NCBI GenBank assembly: GCA_000023185.1
Contig: CP001623.1
Span: 496,001-560,000 of the forward strand
Direction: 5' to 3'
DNA length: 64,000 bases
DNA from: Rhizobium leguminosarum bv. trifolii WSM1325
GTDB taxonomy: Bacteria > Pseudomonadota > Alphaproteobacteria > Rhizobiales > Rhizobiaceae
Position 1 is the first letter of the stretch. Every line of letters starts with the position of its first letter. The translations under genes and the position numbers were made by a program. Positions 44,989-55,523 of the stretch are shown here, piece after piece. Below the pieces are notes generated by a model. That model did no database searches, had not been told where the DNA came from, and was given only the letters and a program-made list of their open reading frames with translations.

Positions 44989-45922
44989 CAACGCCTCCGT
45001 TGCCGCCACGCAGACTGCTCCAGCAGACGCCTGAGCTGCGGCGCGGTTTCCTCGGCGGCCGATATGGGCAGTATCGGAAGCCCGAGCCGGCGCTGCCACG
45101 CTCTCAGCTCGCGGCCGCGGTTGCGGGCGAACGCGTCGATCGACGATCGGACGCTTGGTGTCCGCAGAGCCAGCTCGGCCTGCGGGCCGCCGCCGCTGAC
45201 GACGATGTCGCCCGAGGTCGGCAGGTCCAGTAGAAAGGGGTCGTAGATCAACAGGCAGATCACGTCGTTGCGGCTCGAGAGCCTCAGCAGGATGTCTTGC
45301 GTCGTCGCGGTATGGCCGTCGAAGTCGGAGACCACGACCACGAGATGGTCGTGGTGGGCGATATTTGCGACCGCCGACAAAACCGTGTCCAACGCCTGCG
45401 GGTCAGGCTCGCTTTTGCTGTCTGCGCGCAAGCTCGCGTTCTGCCGTGCGATTTGTTCCGCAAAGGCAATCACCGCATTACGGCTGCGATGCGGTTTTGC
45501 CTCGCTCGTTGCGCTTTCGCCGAAGACGAAGCCGCCGACCCGGTCGCCGGAACCCAGTATGCGCCAGGCGCAGAGCATCGCGGCTTCCGCTGCCGTGACC
45601 GATTTCATCGATCGCCTGCTGCCGAAGAACATGTTGATCCGTTGGTCGACGATGATCAGCGCGGGCCGCTCCTTTTCCTCGGAATAGATGCGGACCACCG
45701 GTCTGCTGGTTCGCGCGGTGACGCGCCAGTCGATGGAGCGGATGTCGTCGCCGGGCAGATAGTCGCGCAGTTCTTCGAAGATCAGTCCCCGGCCGCGCAT
45801 CGCCGATTGCATGCGGCCTGCAAGCTGCTGATGGCTGCGCGCCTTCTGGACGAAGCTCAGATCTCGGGCTCTCGCTTCGAGCGCGACCAGTTCGTCCGTC
45901 GAAACATAGACGCCCGCATCGC

Positions 45923-45926
<4 letters not shown>
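44988..45926 (-). CDS. DUF58 family protein
   Basis: A 312-residue protein of the DUF58 family. The signature YLPGDDIRSIDWRVTARTSR with PVVRIYSEEKERP is present, followed by a VWA-like fold (LIIVDQRINMFFGS, VVVVSDFDGHT). It is the standard partner of MoxR ATPases and probably acts in cytoplasmic assembly of the Bat complex. The ATG overlaps the moxR stop by 4 bp. Confidence 0.9.
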
Positions 45927-46900
<974 letters not shown>

Positions 46901-46922
46901 GGGAGCCTCGGTGAGAAAGGAG

Positions 46923-46947
46923 AGGCGCGCAGACCGTCTGCGCGCCT
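46923..46947 (-). terminator. Hairpin between sulfatase and moxR
   Basis: A perfect 11-bp stem (AGGCGCGCAGA / TCTGCGCGCCT) with a CCG loop lies 12 bp after the sulfatase stop and 23 bp before the moxR start. It has no strong T-run, so it may lower read-through from the sulfatase gene rather than block it. Confidence 0.5.
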
Positions 46948-46958
46948 TGGTGCATTGA

Positions 46959-48593
46959 TTATTTCTCGATACCGCGGTCCTTGAAGGACTGGTCAATCGC
47001 CTTGTCCACCTCGGCGCGGACGCCTTCGATGTTGAAGCTGGCGACCCGCTGGCTCGGCGGATATTTGACGAAGGTCTCGAGGAAGGCAGCTCCCTGCAAC
47101 TGACCCTTCACCAGCAGGTAGTCGTTGCGGATGACCCAGTCATTGTACTGGTCGGATACGACGTCGGCCCGTTCGTAGGGGTCCATGCGCAGATTGAACA
47201 GCTTCGGGATTCTCCAGGTGACGAGCGGGTTCTGCCAGACCGCAAATCCACCGGGCAGCTGTTGCTCCTTGAACACCACCTTCCAGTCGTCGTAACGCGT
47301 CGCGACCAGTGCGCCGTCATCATCGAAGTAGTAGAAGTCATGACGGGCGCTCTTGTCCGTTTTGCCTGTGAGGTAGTCGAGTTGGTTGTAGCCGTCGAGA
47401 TGGTTGCGGAAACTGCTGGCGCTTCCCTCCGGTTTCCACCCGCTGAGGAGGCGGCTTTTGACGTCGGGATCACCGGCGGCCGCAAGCAGCGTCGGGAACC
47501 AGTCGAGACCGGACATCATTCCATTCGAAACCTGGCCGGGCTGGATGTGGCCCGGCCATTTCACCATGGCCGGAACGCGGAACGCACCCTCCCAGTTGGT
47601 GTCCTTCTCGCTGCGGAACGGCGTTGTCGCCGCATCGGGCCATGAGAATTGGTTCGGGCCGTTATCGGTGCTGTAGACGACGATGGTGTTGTCGGCGATC
47701 CCGAGTTCGTCGAGCTTCTTCAAGATCTTTCCGACCATCTGATCGTGCTCGACCATGCCATCGGCATATTCGTTTCCGAGCATGCCGCTCTGACCCCGCA
47801 TAGACTCCCGCACGTGCGTGAAGACGTGCATGCGCGTCGCGTTCATCCAGGTAAAGAACGGCTTCTTCGCCTTCACCTGACGGTCCATGAAGTCCATCGC
47901 CGCAGCGCTGGTCTCGTCGTCGATCGTCTCCATCCGCTTCTTGGTCAGCGGGCCGCTGTCCTCGATCTTGCCGTCGGCCGACGCCTTGATGACGCCGCGC
48001 GGCGAGTAGGCCTTCAGGAACTCGGTGTCATCCTTCGGCCAATAGGGCGCTTCCGGCTCCTCTTCGGCGTTCAGATGATAGAGATTGCCGAAGAATTCGT
48101 CGAAGCCGTGTTTGGTCGGAAGATACTCGTCCCTGTCTCCCAGGTGGTTTTTGCCGAACTGCCCGGTTGCATATCCAAGCGGCTTCAGCGCCTGCGCGAT
48201 CGTTATGTCGCCGGCTTGCAAACCGACCGGAGCACCAGGTGCGCCAACCTTGCAGAGTCCGGTGCGCAGGCATGTCTGGCCGGTGATGAAAGTCGAGCGG
48301 CCCGCCGTGCAGCTGTTCTCGGCATAATAATCGGTGAACATCATGCCTGATTTGGCGATGCTGTCGATGTTCGGTGTCTTGTATCCGACGACGCCGAAGG
48401 AATAGGCGCTGATATTCGTCTGCCCGACATCGTCACCGAAGATGACAAGAATGTTCGGCTTGGAGGCATCGGCTGCGGCCGGTGCTGTTGTTGCCTGCTG
48501 CGCGAATACCGGGGGTGCGATCGCGGCCGCGGTCACGGTCATCGCGACGGCGGCCGTGGCGGCAAGGAGTCGTCGATAGATGGGCGTACTCAT
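46959..48593 (-). CDS. Exported arylsulfatase (type I, formylglycine-dependent)
   Basis: A 544-residue sulfatase with a signal peptide (RRLLAATAAVAMTVTAAAIA, cleavage near VFAQQA). The metal-binding start NILVIFGDDVGQTN and the maturation motif SCTAGRS with Cys95 (pattern C-x-A-x-R, where the CxPxR form is more usual) are visible; the later FGKNHLGD and VVYSTDNGPNQF carry metal and sulfate-binding residues. The nearby FGE gene can supply the formylglycine. The ester substrate is unknown. ATG 48593 has AGGAA seven bases upstream. Palindrome site B lies 97 bp upstream. Confidence 0.92.
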   Translation of the reverse strand: MSTPIYRRLLAATAAVAMTVTAAAIAPPVFAQQATTAPAAADASKPNILVIFGDDVGQTNISAYSFGVVGYKTPNIDSIAKSGMMFTDYYAENSCTAGRSTFITGQTCLRTGLCKVGAPGAPVGLQAGDITIAQALKPLGYATGQFGKNHLGDRDEYLPTKHGFDEFFGNLYHLNAEEEPEAPYWPKDDTEFLKAYSPRGVIKASADGKIEDSGPLTKKRMETIDDETSAAAMDFMDRQVKAKKPFFTWMNATRMHVFTHVRESMRGQSGMLGNEYADGMVEHDQMVGKILKKLDELGIADNTIVVYSTDNGPNQFSWPDAATTPFRSEKDTNWEGAFRVPAMVKWPGHIQPGQVSNGMMSGLDWFPTLLAAAGDPDVKSRLLSGWKPEGSASSFRNHLDGYNQLDYLTGKTDKSARHDFYYFDDDGALVATRYDDWKVVFKEQQLPGGFAVWQNPLVTWRIPKLFNLRMDPYERADVVSDQYNDWVIRNDYLLVKGQLQGAAFLETFVKYPPSQRVASFNIEGVRAEVDKAIDQSFKDRGIEK

Positions 48594-48690
48594 CACGGGT
48601 TTCCTTTCTGCTTGCGGTTCGACATTTTCGGTCTGCTTGTGGATCGGATGACTTGGCAGGGATACTGCTTCAGGCTCAGTCAGGTGGTAA

Positions 48691-48709
48691 GCTTGTAACT
48701 GTTACTTCG
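48691..48709. promoter_or_regulatory. Regulon palindrome, site B (upstream of the sulfatase gene)
   Basis: GCTTGTAACTGTTACTTCG, a copy of the 19-bp element also found at 40616, 51059 and 53271. A further half-site GGTAACA follows at 48722. It lies between the sulfatase start and the 3' end of the lipoprotein hydrolase gene. Confidence 0.65.
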
Positions 48710-48746
48710 AGGTCGGCCGGAGGTAACAATCGCCTGCCCAAGCCGG

Positions 48747-49982
48747 CTATTGCGTCAGGGGCTTCGACTGGCGGTCGTTGTGCAGGCCGTCTTCCAGCTC
48801 CGTTCCTGTCGGCTGCCGCTTTCTTGCCGGCTGCTCGATGATCACAAGTGGTGCTGCAACTGCAGCGCCTGCGACTGTGCCGACGGTGCGCGCTGTCCCG
48901 CCCACGACGGCGGCGACGCCCTGTCCGAGAGAAATGTTGGAATCCGTCAGCGTTTGCCCGGTCATCAGACGCTGGCCGATGAGCTGGACGATGTCGGGAC
49001 TTTCGGCGAACTTGCCATGATGGAGGCTGTCGCCGGCCTTCACCTTCGTGAGGTCGATCGCGGTGATGCCCGCCTTTTCCAGCCTGGATCGATAGGGCTC
49101 CTTCGACGGGTCTATGGCACCGAGCCGCGACACGTTGCCGGTGATGAAGCTCGATGCCGCGAGCGCCCGGTCGTCCTGGGACACGAAGATGGTGAACTTC
49201 GGTTTCGGGTCTCCCATCTCGACGAACTGCTTGGCGAACACCTGGATGTCGATGTCGGGCGAGGCGAGGATGACGTTGTGTATCTTGGCGTTGACGTGAC
49301 CGTCGCGGATGCCCATCTGCCGCAGCGATTCCATCGCCAGCCACGTTCCCATGGAATGCGCGAGGATGGTGATGTCCTTCACATCAGGATCGGCGGCGAG
49401 GACCCGCAGCGCCTGCTCCAGCGCCGTGCGCGAATAGTTCGTGCTTTCCTTGTCGTATTCGTATCCGGTGAGCTGCGCGCGTGACGGCCAGGTGAAGAGG
49501 ATCGGCGTCGCCTGCATGCCGCTGTCGTGGACGATCTGGGCGAGGCGGAAGACCGAGTCCTCGTATGTGTTGTTAAACCCGTGGATGAAAACCAACGCAT
49601 GCCCGCCCTGAATATGCTGGCGGAACCATGCCCGGCCTTCCGGAATGGTGTCGATCTGCTTCACCCGTGTCACGGCAAAGTCCGTGGCAGGATTGGGCGG
49701 CAGTCGCTGCGGCCACTGGACGGTGCCCGCCTCGCGCTTCGGCGGAATGGAAACCGCAACGTCGGTCATGGAGGGCTTTGGGCTGCGCTCGCCGTTGAAC
49801 AACGTCGCCGGATCGCCCGACGGCTGTCGGGTCGTTGCGACGAGCATGTCGACCTGCGCGGTTCCGGGCGTGGCCGCAGTCAGCGCCACAGGCTGCATGA
49901 CGCCGCGTGGATGTCCGCAGGCGCAAAGCGGCGCCAGGAGAACCAGCAGCGCGATCAGTCGAAGCGATGTCGCCCGGGGCAT
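48747..49982 (-). CDS. Lipoprotein alpha/beta hydrolase (DUF900 family)
   Basis: A 411-residue protein with a lipoprotein signal peptide (SLRLIALLVLLAPLCACGHP, lipobox LCAC). The hydrolase core has an oxyanion loop FIHGFNNTYEDSV, nucleophile Ser in LAHSMGTWLA and catalytic Asp/His candidates in SPDIDIQVF and DSLHHGKF. DUF900 proteins are poorly known esterase-like enzymes. Its start is 9 bp after the stop of the barrel-protein gene, so the two form one transcript under palindrome site C. Confidence 0.85.
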   Translation of the reverse strand: MPRATSLRLIALLVLLAPLCACGHPRGVMQPVALTAATPGTAQVDMLVATTRQPSGDPATLFNGERSPKPSMTDVAVSIPPKREAGTVQWPQRLPPNPATDFAVTRVKQIDTIPEGRAWFRQHIQGGHALVFIHGFNNTYEDSVFRLAQIVHDSGMQATPILFTWPSRAQLTGYEYDKESTNYSRTALEQALRVLAADPDVKDITILAHSMGTWLAMESLRQMGIRDGHVNAKIHNVILASPDIDIQVFAKQFVEMGDPKPKFTIFVSQDDRALAASSFITGNVSRLGAIDPSKEPYRSRLEKAGITAIDLTKVKAGDSLHHGKFAESPDIVQLIGQRLMTGQTLTDSNISLGQGVAAVVGGTARTVGTVAGAAVAAPLVIIEQPARKRQPTGTELEDGLHNDRQSKPLTQ

Positions 49983-49991
49983 GATCGATCC

Positions 49992-50987
49992 CTATTGCGC
50001 CGCTATGTTCATCGGCTTGGTGATCGACAAGGGCATCGAGACCGTCAGATAGACGGCGTCTCCCTCGGCACGGTTTTCGGCGGCGAACTCGTGGAAATAC
50101 TTGATGCGGGTCGAAATCGGCACTTCGCCCGCTTTGAACGTCCAGCCGATGGTCGCGCCGATGGCCGCGACGCGCCCCTTGAAATCGCTGGACGCGCCGG
50201 CGCCGCTGTCGCCGCTCACCTGATCGTAATAGTACCCAACGAGACCGGCGTCGAACTGCTCGTTGAAGTGCTGGACGGCTGACCATTCGACATGGAACTC
50301 GTTGCCCGTGCGGTAGTCGGTGGCAGGGTTCTCGGCATTGAACGTCATGCCGACCACCGCCGACAGGTCAAGCCCGATTGCCGGATCGAGCCAGGTCACG
50401 CCGGCCGAAATGTCCGCGCCCCAATGGTGGAAGGCTATGTTCGATATCTCGCCGTCTTGATAGTCACCGATCGGAACGTTGACCAGAAGGGCGGTCTGCC
50501 AATGGAAGTTGCCGGCCTCCCAGCCCAGCAGGGCGCCAAGCACAGGATCGCCAACGGTGAAGATCGGATCGGAGATCGATCCGGACGCTGTCCCACCTCG
50601 CGGTCCCGCCAATGTCACATCGGCGTCCGTGTTCTTCCAGCCGACAGGGACGGTCAGCGACAGCCCAAGGTGACCTCCCGCAACATCTTCCGGAAGAATC
50701 CAGAGCACGGTAGGCACCTCGATGACTGCCTTGCCCTCCACGCCGACGGCCAGACGTCCGCCGGTCGGTAGGACTTTTCCGCCGCCGAGATCTCCCGTAT
50801 AGAGGTAGATATCGTTCGAGAAGAAAACGCCCGGCGGCGGCGTGATGGCCGCGGCAGGGCCCTTCGATCCGAGAAGATAAAAACCCGCTCCGCCCTCGGC
50901 GGCGAAGGCGAGCGGAGGCAGCAGCGTCACAGCTGCGCCTGCGAGAAAGGTGGAGGCGACTGAGAAGACAAGCAGCTTGCGTATCAT
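49992..50987 (-). CDS. SphA / phenol-MetA-pathway type outer-membrane protein
   Basis: A 331-residue beta-barrel-like protein with a signal peptide (KLLVFSVASTFLAGAAVTLL then AFAAEGG). The start of the mature chain (EGGAGFYLLGSKGPAAAITP) and the alternating strands with the final aromatic residues are typical of the Phenol_MetA_deg/SphA family; these barrels are thought to pass hydrophobic compounds. ATG 50987 has GAGGG six bases upstream; a longer frame from 51041 overlaps palindrome site C. First gene of a two-gene unit with the lipoprotein hydrolase. Confidence 0.82.
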   Translation of the reverse strand: MIRKLLVFSVASTFLAGAAVTLLPPLAFAAEGGAGFYLLGSKGPAAAITPPPGVFFSNDIYLYTGDLGGGKVLPTGGRLAVGVEGKAVIEVPTVLWILPEDVAGGHLGLSLTVPVGWKNTDADVTLAGPRGGTASGSISDPIFTVGDPVLGALLGWEAGNFHWQTALLVNVPIGDYQDGEISNIAFHHWGADISAGVTWLDPAIGLDLSAVVGMTFNAENPATDYRTGNEFHVEWSAVQHFNEQFDAGLVGYYYDQVSGDSGAGASSDFKGRVAAIGATIGWTFKAGEVPISTRIKYFHEFAAENRAEGDAVYLTVSMPLSITKPMNIAAQ

Positions 50988-51058
50988 GGCGGCCCTCAAC
51001 ATCATCGCCCGCAATCTGCGGACAGGTCGAAGGAAAGCCATCGGAGGCTGCCGGACAA

Positions 51059-51077
51059 GGATGTTACTGTTACATCG
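51059..51077. promoter_or_regulatory. Regulon palindrome, site C (upstream of the SphA-like gene)
   Basis: GGATGTTACTGTTACATCG, a copy of the 19-bp element also found at 40616, 48691 and 53271. It is 71 bp upstream of ATG 50987 and overlaps the stop codon of the TPR regulator gene. Confidence 0.68.
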
Positions 51078-52794
51078 ACCCGTTGCTGGCGAGTTCCGGC
51101 GATTTTAAGCCCGCTGCCAGAATGCCTGTTCGAAGGGCAGCTTTGAGACTGCTGTCAAAACGCGCTCCGGAGAACATGGCTGCGACTGTCCGGTCGAGAT
51201 CGGGATGCTGCAGACGGGCTGCGGCTATCTCCTGCTCCGTCACCGGCCGGTCACCGAGGCGAGCGATGGCGGCCAGCTTCAACACGGTCGTCGGCGTATC
51301 GGCTGCCGGGACCTGCCGGGCAAGTAAAACCGCTTCGGCGTAGTGCCCCTGGCGGTAGGCGTCGAGGATCATGACGAAATTCGCGTCACGTATCGTCTGG
51401 CCGACGAGGTCGGTCGCCTCTTTCGCAAGGCGGCTACCCTCTTCCCAGTGCCCGCTCAGGAAGAGGGCCATCGAGAGCTTTGCCAGGAGGTCTGCATTTT
51501 CCGGGTTCAGGGCGACACCGCGCCGGCCGGCTGCGATGGAGGCGTCGTTCTGGCCGACCTGGTATTGCGTCGCCAACTGGGCAAGCGCTGCCCTGGTGGA
51601 GACGGGCGAGACCGTTGCAGCCCGGTTCGCGAGTTCGAGACCGCGGCCGAAATAGCTGTCGTCGCCGGTCGTGCGGCCGGTCCACATGAAGACGCGTGCA
51701 AGTGTCGCCATCGCGTCGGCGTCAGCGGGATCCGCGGCGATCGTTGCTTCCAGGCAGGGACGGGCCGCTTTCAGAGCGGCCAGGCGGCGCTGTTCGGCGG
51801 CAAATTCGCCCCTCAGCACGCAGATGTTGCCGGTCGTGGATGCCGGCAGATTGCGCCGCAGTTCCATGGTGTTGACGACGCCGACAGGTCCCGCGATCCT
51901 GCGGGAGACGCCGTAGACCAGCGCGCGCATCGCGTCATCTCGCGTCCCGGTTCCTTTTTGGCGTCGATCCTGGTCGGTCCAGACCGCCTCTCCCGTGGCC
52001 GCGTCGGAAAGCTGCCACCACAAGGAGACGGATGTCGCATCCTCACCGTAGCGCATCCTGACGTCGTACGTCGTCTGCTCGGCCGGCTCGACGCCGGGCC
52101 TCGTCATTGCATCGGATTTGAGGCGGACGGTGCCGAACCGCGCAAGCGACACGGCCAGATCTTCGATGACCGCCTCTCCGGCCACCGTATCCTTCTGCGC
52201 CGCATTCAGCGATAATGAAACGAATGGCTTTTGCGTATCCAAAGGCGCGGGCATGGCGGCGCGGAAGACAGCGTAGCCTCCGGCCATGGCAATGGCGGCG
52301 AAGCTCGCCAGCGCGATCGCAATGTGACCTTTGCGCTTGACGGCGGACCCTGACGAAGGCGTCCGGTCTTCGGCTGCCGGGACGATGTCCTCTTCGACAT
52401 CGGAAACATCTTCGCCGGGGCATGGCGGTTGCCCTCGCTCGACGAAGACAGGAACATATCGTCCGCGGGGAATGTCCAGGCGCGCTCCAGGCTCGTCGCC
52501 GAGCTGCTCGTAATATTTCGCCAAGGTCTCACGAAGACGCGTCGCCTCTATGCGCACGATCGGATCGGACGAGGGATCGAACGACGCAGGCCGGTTGAAG
52601 ACGTCGATCGCGATGGAATAGGCCTTCACCGCGTCGCCGCGACCTTCGAAAACGGCGTCGACGATGTATCTGAGAAACGCTCTATGGCGATCGGAGACAT
52701 GAAGCCGCGGGTCGGCCAGAAGTCGCTCCGCCTCCGACCTTGCCTCGCTCTCACAGACCGCCTGTGCCCCGCTGCTCATGCCGTTCGCTGCCAT
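51070..52794 (-). CDS. Membrane-anchored TPR protein with a putative DNA-binding N-terminus
   Basis: A 574-residue protein. The N-terminal domain (SDRHRAFLRYIVDAVFEGRG, then DPIVRIEATRLRETLAKYYE and PRGRYVPVF) is typical of a group of rhizobial regulator-like proteins otherwise annotated as adenylate-cyclase- or TolB-related. A disordered acidic linker, one membrane segment (residues about 157-178) and a periplasmic TPR-like region (AALAQLATQYQVGQNDASIA, ENADLLAKLSMALFLSGHWE) follow. The topology recalls CadC/ToxR-type one-component regulators, but a winged helix is not evident, so the regulator role is inference. It is the only regulator candidate in the palindrome region. Confidence 0.7.
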   Translation of the reverse strand: MAANGMSSGAQAVCESEARSEAERLLADPRLHVSDRHRAFLRYIVDAVFEGRGDAVKAYSIAIDVFNRPASFDPSSDPIVRIEATRLRETLAKYYEQLGDEPGARLDIPRGRYVPVFVERGQPPCPGEDVSDVEEDIVPAAEDRTPSSGSAVKRKGHIAIALASFAAIAMAGGYAVFRAAMPAPLDTQKPFVSLSLNAAQKDTVAGEAVIEDLAVSLARFGTVRLKSDAMTRPGVEPAEQTTYDVRMRYGEDATSVSLWWQLSDAATGEAVWTDQDRRQKGTGTRDDAMRALVYGVSRRIAGPVGVVNTMELRRNLPASTTGNICVLRGEFAAEQRRLAALKAARPCLEATIAADPADADAMATLARVFMWTGRTTGDDSYFGRGLELANRAATVSPVSTRAALAQLATQYQVGQNDASIAAGRRGVALNPENADLLAKLSMALFLSGHWEEGSRLAKEATDLVGQTIRDANFVMILDAYRQGHYAEAVLLARQVPAADTPTTVLKLAAIARLGDRPVTEQEIAAARLQHPDLDRTVAAMFSGARFDSSLKAALRTGILAAGLKSPELASNGSM

Positions 52795-52889
52795 TACGCA
52801 CCTCACGCCCGCCTGTCCATAAGCCGTCGCGAATATGCGTCATGTCACTGAAAGTTGCAATCCAGTTCCCGTGCATCGTGAACGATAAG

Positions 52890-53180
52890 TTAAGGGTGGC
52901 GGTCCGGCCGTATCCGCGCCAGGCGTGAACGGCAGCGGAGGACGACATCGGATTCAAGCGCCTGACACACGCCCCGGTACTCTTCAATGAGTCCGTCCTC
53001 TCCGTCGCCGGGGCGCTGGACAAGGCGTTCCAGCGTGGCGGTCGCATCTTGATAAGCCTCGCAGAGAGCCTCGAAGGAAGGATCGCTCGGCCAGAGTCGC
53101 TGAAGCTCGCCACGCAATGACGGCAGCCGCAGCATCAACTTCAAAAGTCCGCGGTGGGCGGCAGCTCTGGCGGTGTCCAT
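52890..53180 (-). CDS. Small hypothetical protein
   Basis: A 96-residue, Leu/Arg-rich helical protein (GLLKLMLRLPSLRGELQRLW, then SFEALCEAYQDATATLERLV) with no signal peptide. The ribosome-binding site is distant (AAGGA 12 bases upstream of ATG 53180). It lies upstream of the TPR regulator on the same strand and may be co-transcribed. Family not recognised. Confidence 0.55.
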   Translation of the reverse strand: MDTARAAAHRGLLKLMLRLPSLRGELQRLWPSDPSFEALCEAYQDATATLERLVQRPGDGEDGLIEEYRGVCQALESDVVLRCRSRLARIRPDRHP

Positions 53181-53270
53181 GGCGAGCAGGCGTTCCTTTC
53201 AGTCAGGAGGCGTGCAATGAAGCGCGAGGCGCCTCGGTTCATTCTCGCGCCGGTCAACCGCAAGAATCGA

Positions 53271-53289
53271 GAATGTTACTGTAACATTC
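53271..53289. promoter_or_regulatory. Regulon palindrome, site D (upstream of the barrel/DUF1254 operon)
   Basis: GAATGTTACTGTAACATTC is a perfect 19-bp palindrome with a central T, the best copy of the element also found at 40616, 48691 and 51059. A second short palindrome GTAACCGTTAC follows at 53319-53329. It is 99 bp upstream of the barrel gene start. Confidence 0.72.
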
Positions 53290-53388
53290 GTACGGCACTG
53301 CCCGCCTTGCGGATCGCGGTAACCGTTACAGGCTGTGGCCGAATGCAGTTTCGTGCTGGAGTGCGTGCGGTCGATAGAAGAGGTGTCC

Positions 53389-54083
53389 GTGCGCCCGCAT
53401 ACTCCCGCATTGTCACTAATGTTGGCACTGCCTTCCCCGGCCGGTGCCCAGGAGGCGCACGACGCCGTCAACGAGGCCAACAACCCGCTGACGCCGAAGA
53501 TCACCATCAACCTGCAGGACTATTACATACCGAGCTTCATCGACACGCCGGGAGTGCCCGAGGCGAAGCAGTTCCTGCTGCGCGGTCTCATCCCATGGGA
53601 CATGTTCGGGCTGCCGCAGCTTCTTCGCTTTACGCTCCCGATCGCGACGTCTCCCGACGTTCCAAGCGGATATGTCACGGGGCTCGGTGATCTCACGCTG
53701 ATGGATCTCTTCATCCTGCCAAAACACGGGAATGTTCTCGGCGCCGGCCCGCTGCTCGTCGTTCCCAAAGCCACGGACGTGTCCCTTGGAAGCGGCAAAT
53801 GGCATATCGGCGTGGCGGGCGTCGTGATCGCACCTCAAAGATGGGGGCTCCTCGGAGCTCTGGCGACCTATCAGGTGTCCTTCGCCGGCGTGGAACTTCA
53901 ATCTCGAGGACGGCAACTCCTACATCCCATGGGCGCTGGCGTCGGCAAGGTGTTCCAGCTCGAAAGGGCGTGACGATGAACGCCTTCGTTGAGGCTCAGT
54001 ATACGGTCTGGCACGACGGACCGGGTGCGCCCCGCTGGCAGATCTTCGCCGGCGTCAATTTGCAGTTTCCGGTCGGACGGTGA
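53389..54083 (+). pseudogene. Outer-membrane barrel-like protein, multiply frameshifted at its 3' end
   Basis: Read from GTG 53389 (AGAGG five bases upstream), the protein has a signal peptide (TPALSLMLALPSPAGAQ) and barrel-type sequence (ITINLQDYYIPSFIDTPG, then LPIATSPDVPSGYVTGLGDL). From about 53890 the natural continuation WNFNLEDGNSYIP is in another frame, GAGVGKVFQLER returns to the first, and the end GVTMNAFVEAQYTVWHDGPG then RWQIFAGVNLQF (stop at 54083) is in a third. At least three indels are needed. If intact it would be a first operon gene before the DUF1254 pair. Confidence 0.7.
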
Positions 54084-54109
54084 CATCCGACACAATTTAG
54101 GAGCATCCC

Positions 54110-55519
54110 ATGCGTAAAACGGTCTTCGCGTTCCTCATGCTTTTCGCCGCCACGACCACCGCCGCAGCGTTCACTTCCGAGGAGCTGGCGTCCCGCACGG
54201 TCGAGCGGCGCGCCGTCGAGGCCGTTATCTGGGGAATTCCGGCGGTCAACTACGACCTGATGCTCCAGGAGATGCTCACCAAGACGAAGGGAAAGGTGAA
54301 CCAGATCCTCTACTGGTCGCGGCCGCTCGACTAGCACAACCAGACCCTGACGCCCAATCCCGACGCGATCTATCTGATGGCATTCACCGACACCAAGAGC
54401 GTGGGTCCCGTCGTGATCGAGGTGCCGCCCGCCGAGGGAGGCTCGATCAACGGCAACATCGTCAATATCTGGCAAATGGCCCTCGAGGACGCTGGCCCGT
54501 CCGGCGCCGACCAGGGCAATGGCGGCAAATATCTTGTGCTTCCGCCGGGATACAAGGACAAGGCCCCGGACGACTACATCCCGCTCCAGTCCGACACGTT
54601 CGGCGGATACGCGCTTCTGCGATCGAACCTTGCCAGCCATAGCGATGCTGACATTGCCAAATCCGTCGAATACGCCAAGCGACTGAAGATCTATCCGCTG
54701 TCGCAGGCCGCAAACCCTCCGCAAACGGTCTTCACCGACGCAAAGGACGTCGTCTTCGATTCCACCATCAAGTACGACGAAAGTTTCTTCAAGTCGCTCG
54801 ACCGGGTGGTGCAGTACGAACCGTGGCTATCGCGCGACCGGGCGATGATCGACCCACTTCGGTCGCTCGGCATCGAGAAGGGCAAGACATTCGCTCCGAC
54901 GCCGGCGGTTGGAAAACAGCTCGAAGCAGGCGTGAAAGAGGGAAAGGAATGGCTCGCGGAAAAGTACGATAGCGGGCTGATCCCCTTCTACGACAACAGC
55001 CGATGGAACTTCGCGGGTAGCCCCGAACTCGTGAAGAGCGCCCAGGCTGGATATGGCGAACCCGAAGCTTATCCGGTCGATCTGCGCGGCGTCGCCTATA
55101 GCTACGCCTTCGTTGGCCTCAAGCGGATGGGGACCGGGCAATTCTACCTGATCTCCATCAAGGACAAGGCCGGTCATGACTTCGACGGGTCGCAAACCTA
55201 TCGCCTGAGCGTGCCAGCCGGCGTGCCCGTTCAGCAATATTGGTCGCTGACCGCCTACGACCGCGAGACCCATGCGCTCATTCGTAACATGGACCGCGCC
55301 AGCCGTTCGTCGCAGATCGCCGATCTCAAGAAGAACGAGGACGGCTCCGTCGACATCTTCCTCGGTCCGAAGGCCCCGAAGGGTGAGGAGGCGAACTGGA
55401 TCCCGACCGATCCCGAGCGGAAGTTCGAAGTCATGTTCCGTCTCTACGCGCCGACCAAGGCATTGTTCGACAAGAGCTGGGTGCTCCCGGATCTGGACCA
55501 AATCGAAGCGAAGGAGTGA
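54110..55519 (+). pseudogene. DUF1254/DUF1214 protein interrupted by an in-frame amber codon
   Basis: One open reading frame of about 469 codons with a signal peptide (TVFAFLMLFAATTTAAAFTS), interrupted by a single in-frame TAG at 54332. The context LYWSRPLD-stop-HNQTLTPNPDAIYLMAF shows that a Trp codon (TGG) at a position conserved in the family was changed to TAG. No frameshift is involved. The remainder (ANPPQTVFTDAKDVVFDSTI, then MFRLYAPTKALFDKSWVLP) is a normal DUF1254 plus DUF1214 protein. Such proteins are exported and of unknown function. A restart at 54377 would give a protein without signal peptide. Confidence 0.85.
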
Positions 55520-55523
55520 CCAG

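Noticed and set aside
55272..55523. Upstream extension of the second DUF1254 gene
   Set aside because: It overlaps the preceding DUF1254 gene in another frame; the signal peptide and ribosome-binding site fix the start at 55524.
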